Translations under genes and position numbers: made by a program
Notes under the pieces: generated by a model
What the model was told of the DNA's origin: nothing
Databases searched by the model: none
The model's input: only the letters and a program-made list of their open reading frames with translations
Shown here: positions 12,101-13,324 of the stretch, in pieces
How the letters are laid out: each line of letters begins with the position of its first letter
How positions within the stretch are numbered: the first letter of the stretch is position 1
Assembly: GCA_902797915.1 (NCBI GenBank)
Contig: CADBUK010000201.1
Location: 1 to 13,324 of the forward strand
Length of the DNA stretch: 13,324 nucleotides
Reading direction: 5' to 3'
Origin: Oscillospiraceae bacterium
GTDB taxonomy: Bacteria > Bacillota > Clostridia > Oscillospirales > Acutalibacteraceae

Positions 12101-13324
12101 ACAACACCGGTTGAGGTTGCCGCAGGCGGTAATACCACGGGTTACACAAGCTCCATTGATAAGCTTGTTGAAAAATATATTGCCGCTGCAGACCCTGCGC
12201 CAAGTGCGCCTACAGCACCGTCTTCTCCGCGCAGTAGTTCATTTATTCCTTATTCATATTTTACACAGAATGGTTCAAGGTGGAATATCAGTGGTAGTAG
12301 TAGCTGGGGAAACCCTGCAATTGTTAATCAAGCTGTTGTTTACTGTAGTGAAATTAACAACCCTGCAAATGGTACTTGGGACCGTGATGTTCGAAGCCTT
12401 AGAATCAATGGAGGTGTTGAGCTTTATTCAGAAGGTAAAGCAAATATTGATAAGAACGGTAAAGGATTTGATATACAAAGCGGTAGTGCTAATGACAGAA
12501 CCTATTTGTATGTAACAACGGATTTTACAGTAGGTTCAAATGCCAGCGGTATCTCAATAGCCGATTACTGTACTATTATTGTTGACGGCAAAATGGAAAG
12601 CAATAATAATAAGGATATAACTGTTGGCAATAACTCAATTCTGTATGTTGGCGGCGATTTTAATTCAAAAAATGGTGCAACATTAAAGGTTGGCAACAAC
12701 TCAATAGTATATATAAACGGTAATTATAATTGCTCAAAATCCTGCGACCTTGAAATCGGTCAGAATTCCTATGTTTATGTTAACGGCAGCTTTACTAATG
12801 AAAAAGGCGGCACAATTACTGTTAACAGCGGCGATTACGGCACAGGAGAGTTCAGAGGCTTTTATGTTAACGGAAATACCAAATTTGGAAACAAGCTTAA
12901 ACTGAACGTAAAAACAAATTCAACCGTATGCTTTAACGGAACCTACTATTCAAGTAACGAGGGTAACAGTAACGTTAATTTAACAGTTGAGGATAACGCC
13001 AAAATTTTCTTTAACAACGGTTATTCAGCAAATTCCGAAAAGGCAAGCATAGGCAATAACGCTACATTTGTTGTTACCGGCAATTACCAAAACACAAACG
13101 GCGGTAACTTTTATGTTGGCAATGATTCACAAATATTTGTAAGCGGTATGTATGACTTACAGGCATACCAAAATTGGGTTGGTCCTGTTATGACGGATGC
13201 TTCTGACGGACACCTTACTCTCGGCGACAGGTCAACCTTAACGGCAGGTCAAATCAGAGTGTGGCACGGTTCTTCAAGCAAGCCTGCAGATATAACGCTT
13301 GGCAGCAACGCAAAACTTATCTCA
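9125..13324 (+). CDS. Partial giant TadE/G-like surface protein with zinc ribbons, BspA-type LRR and beta-solenoid repeats
   Basis: The frame is open for 1400 codons from ATG 9125 to the window edge with no stop; the C-terminus is missing. GGTGAT (9115-9120) is 4 nt before the ATG. Domains in order: TadE/G-like N-terminus with one TM helix (15-39), DIG (36-38) and LQTASDSVALSVAHAA (47-62); Cys clusters C259-x4-C264 with C306-x2-C309-x3-C313, and C365-x2-C368 with C398-x2-C401, resembling zinc ribbons; a BspA-like module (about 549-683) with IGDYAFFGL, SIGKYAFNGC and AFYNCG typical of LRR_5; a mixed region (about 690-1020); a Pro/Ala/Ser hinge (1023-1042); and Gly/Asn-rich repeats of about 22 residues (about 1136 to the end). 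No vWA MIDAS motif is visible, unlike many TadG proteins. I infer a pilus-associated or cell-surface adhesin; ligand unknown. Confidence 0.85.
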   Translation, partial: MFNKIKKGIKDERGAVLITVALTLTLMLFMVALVVDIGYAYHTKSKLQTASDSVALSVAHAACDGIADFNPQVYATQSSILVNSAKVYFDENGIDEFDEIFKRGKNTSDGNEFSIIWSLDKKDEAMSFIKDDSDAVLIFYKSTPTTDEVTGSRYIEIYTHLKNHAVFGAFSGYETFNLYAQSAAKCDYVAGGTPEALSYQILNLDPTEDFDITGPIENTFIKSITTFTEGMTNSALDFLQNNTYFISKYIMGGKTRMTCPNTSCSYLASHDGNAYVDSEDKFWRDENTTPAAPKNSEGESLDGYYCPYCNTECSTQENSNKVAVQLTTSAAVLNGVIHSNGGANIDIDTFRLRSQLSSAVQSVKCENCGFTGAPEEFAVRYLDKTGEEGSEDTIIFLCPECNEETSIPFNDYAEQNNITGSDDYFYYYATGSKEGKRPLLMVTGDYGTVKFTGRSKNAVYFAHIQNGFTSTIYKSKDQAAAWDLDRAPSIAQIIYNTPKVDDPLLISYVRERFNYDENNNLTNTINVNNIAKSKSIPYTQDTSSPAYIVSFGNTTDSGTNYSYDRSTNTLSISGSIADYTRSNQPPWCRASYKNDIKHILLNKDVYRIGDYAFFGLNNVESIVISDSITSIGKYAFNGCSKLTSVYVPSSVLTIDQRAFYNCGVNVFYGEEGSAIQSWCTTYRKTFSTEYTVNNSVVNSTNLTYSQVINPKDILGTYDLGNGKALPDVTDVYDNYYHFDFDFDNSLDSLQDVIDNNISMVENVDASEAQLKSLANTNTPNAVQKIIYNKRFDLSGSTGVDDSSEDTVRPIIDAKVTDITGATHSEALRGDTDPKVYYDIDIPAAVSQKSYDYATEITTLESRYISLAQAAQAYNINAAGTAETMSIEQNVETKFTANRNNIKTELYGKDSSNNFLPNTKLERNAQDIYTSYNSDEDGNAKLIYNKYVAQDEAWFASNNLNVLKATHFTIGSDTYNAEDFINGRDGKMVYYNGTTPVEVAAGGNTTGYTSSIDKLVEKYIAAADPAPSAPTAPSSPRSSSFIPYSYFTQNGSRWNISGSSSWGNPAIVNQAVVYCSEINNPANGTWDRDVRSLRINGGVELYSEGKANIDKNGKGFDIQSGSANDRTYLYVTTDFTVGSNASGISIADYCTIIVDGKMESNNNKDITVGNNSILYVGGDFNSKNGATLKVGNNSIVYINGNYNCSKSCDLEIGQNSYVYVNGSFTNEKGGTITVNSGDYGTGEFRGFYVNGNTKFGNKLKLNVKTNSTVCFNGTYYSSNEGNSNVNLTVEDNAKIFFNNGYSANSEKASIGNNATFVVTGNYQNTNGGNFYVGNDSQIFVSGMYDLQAYQNWVGPVMTDASDGHLTLGDRSTLTAGQIRVWHGSSSKPADITLGSNAKLIS
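12530..13324 (+). repeat. Coding repeats of about 22 residues (66 nt), beta-solenoid-like
   Basis: In the large protein the motif [VIL]-G-x-[ND]-[SA] followed by x-[VIF]-[YF]-V-x-G-[ND]-[YF] recurs with its first residue at 1136, 1167, 1189, 1211, 1233, 1262, 1288, 1309, 1331, 1366 and 1392 (some copies degenerate). Spacing is exactly 22 residues for 1167/1189/1211/1233 and 1309/1331, and 21-35 elsewhere. The short alternating beta-strand pattern with Gly/Asn turns fits a parallel beta-solenoid. The repeats diverge at DNA level, so they are old. The array continues past the window edge. Confidence 0.7.

Noticed and set aside
9345..12515. Several 60-170-codon frames on both strands within 9345-12515
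   Set aside because: All lie inside the single 1400-codon frame, whose translation shows recognisable domains; the others are rich in Leu, Arg and Ser as expected of shadow frames.
12623..13137. CRISPR-like or tandem DNA repeat from the 66-nt periodicity
   Set aside because: The periodicity is at the protein level; the DNA units are diverged and lie within a continuous coding frame.
9125..13324. von Willebrand A domain as in many TadG proteins
   Set aside because: No DxSxS-type MIDAS motif found anywhere in the 1400 translated residues.

Overview
The window is a nearly complete Tad (tight adherence / Flp type IVc) pilus locus from a low-GC, monoderm bacterium. I infer a Clostridia-type Firmicute, probably a gut Ruminococcaceae/Oscillospirales relative. 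Reasons: every gene of the inner-membrane Tad machine is present but there is no outer-membrane secretin (RcpA/CpaC); ribosome binding sites are AGGAGG/GAGGTG-like; the last gene carries a BspA-type leucine-rich repeat module common in such gut organisms; and the genes use AT-rich codons. The species assignment is an inference, not something read directly from the sequence.

Layout. 1-830 (minus strand) is the start of a multi-pass membrane protein that looks like a GT-C-fold glycosyltransferase-type protein and runs off the left edge. 831-1058 is a divergent intergenic region with a good sigma-A promoter for the pilus genes, a perfect 14-nt inverted repeat and a tandem 10-nt repeat with an 11-nt period. 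From 1059 all genes are on the plus strand: prepilin peptidase (1059-1763), a 55-residue Flp pilin too short for most ORF finders (1850-2017), two hairpins ending in a strong intrinsic terminator (2036-2098), TadE-like minor pilin (2112-2603), CpaB/RcpC (2652-3344), CpaE/TadZ (3372-4523), CpaF/TadA ATPase (4545-5903), TadB (5884-6885), TadC (6910-7869), a DUF192 protein (7875-8231) and a DivIVA-like coiled-coil protein (8257-8946). A 178-bp gap with overlapping hairpins and a TTGACG/TATAAT promoter precedes a very large open frame (9125 to the right edge, at least 1400 codons).

How it works together. The peptidase trims the Flp pilin, and probably the TadE pseudopilin, at a Gly just before the hydrophobic helix. 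CpaF powers assembly on the TadB/TadC membrane platform. CpaE/TadZ, and perhaps the DivIVA-like protein, place the machine in the cell. CpaB is the envelope-side accessory protein. The terminator after the pilin gene probably lets the pilin be made in large excess over the machinery, which would be read through.

The most unusual gene is the last one. Its N-terminus is a TadE/TadG-like anchor (TM helix with DIG motif and LQTASDSVAL), but it continues into two CxxC zinc-ribbon-like segments, a BspA-type LRR_5 module, a proline-rich hinge and a C-terminal series of about 22-residue Gly/Asn-rich repeats that look like a beta-solenoid. I read it as a candidate pilus-associated surface adhesin. No RNA genes, CRISPR arrays or insertion sequences were seen. 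No gene-free stretch exceeds 300 bases.
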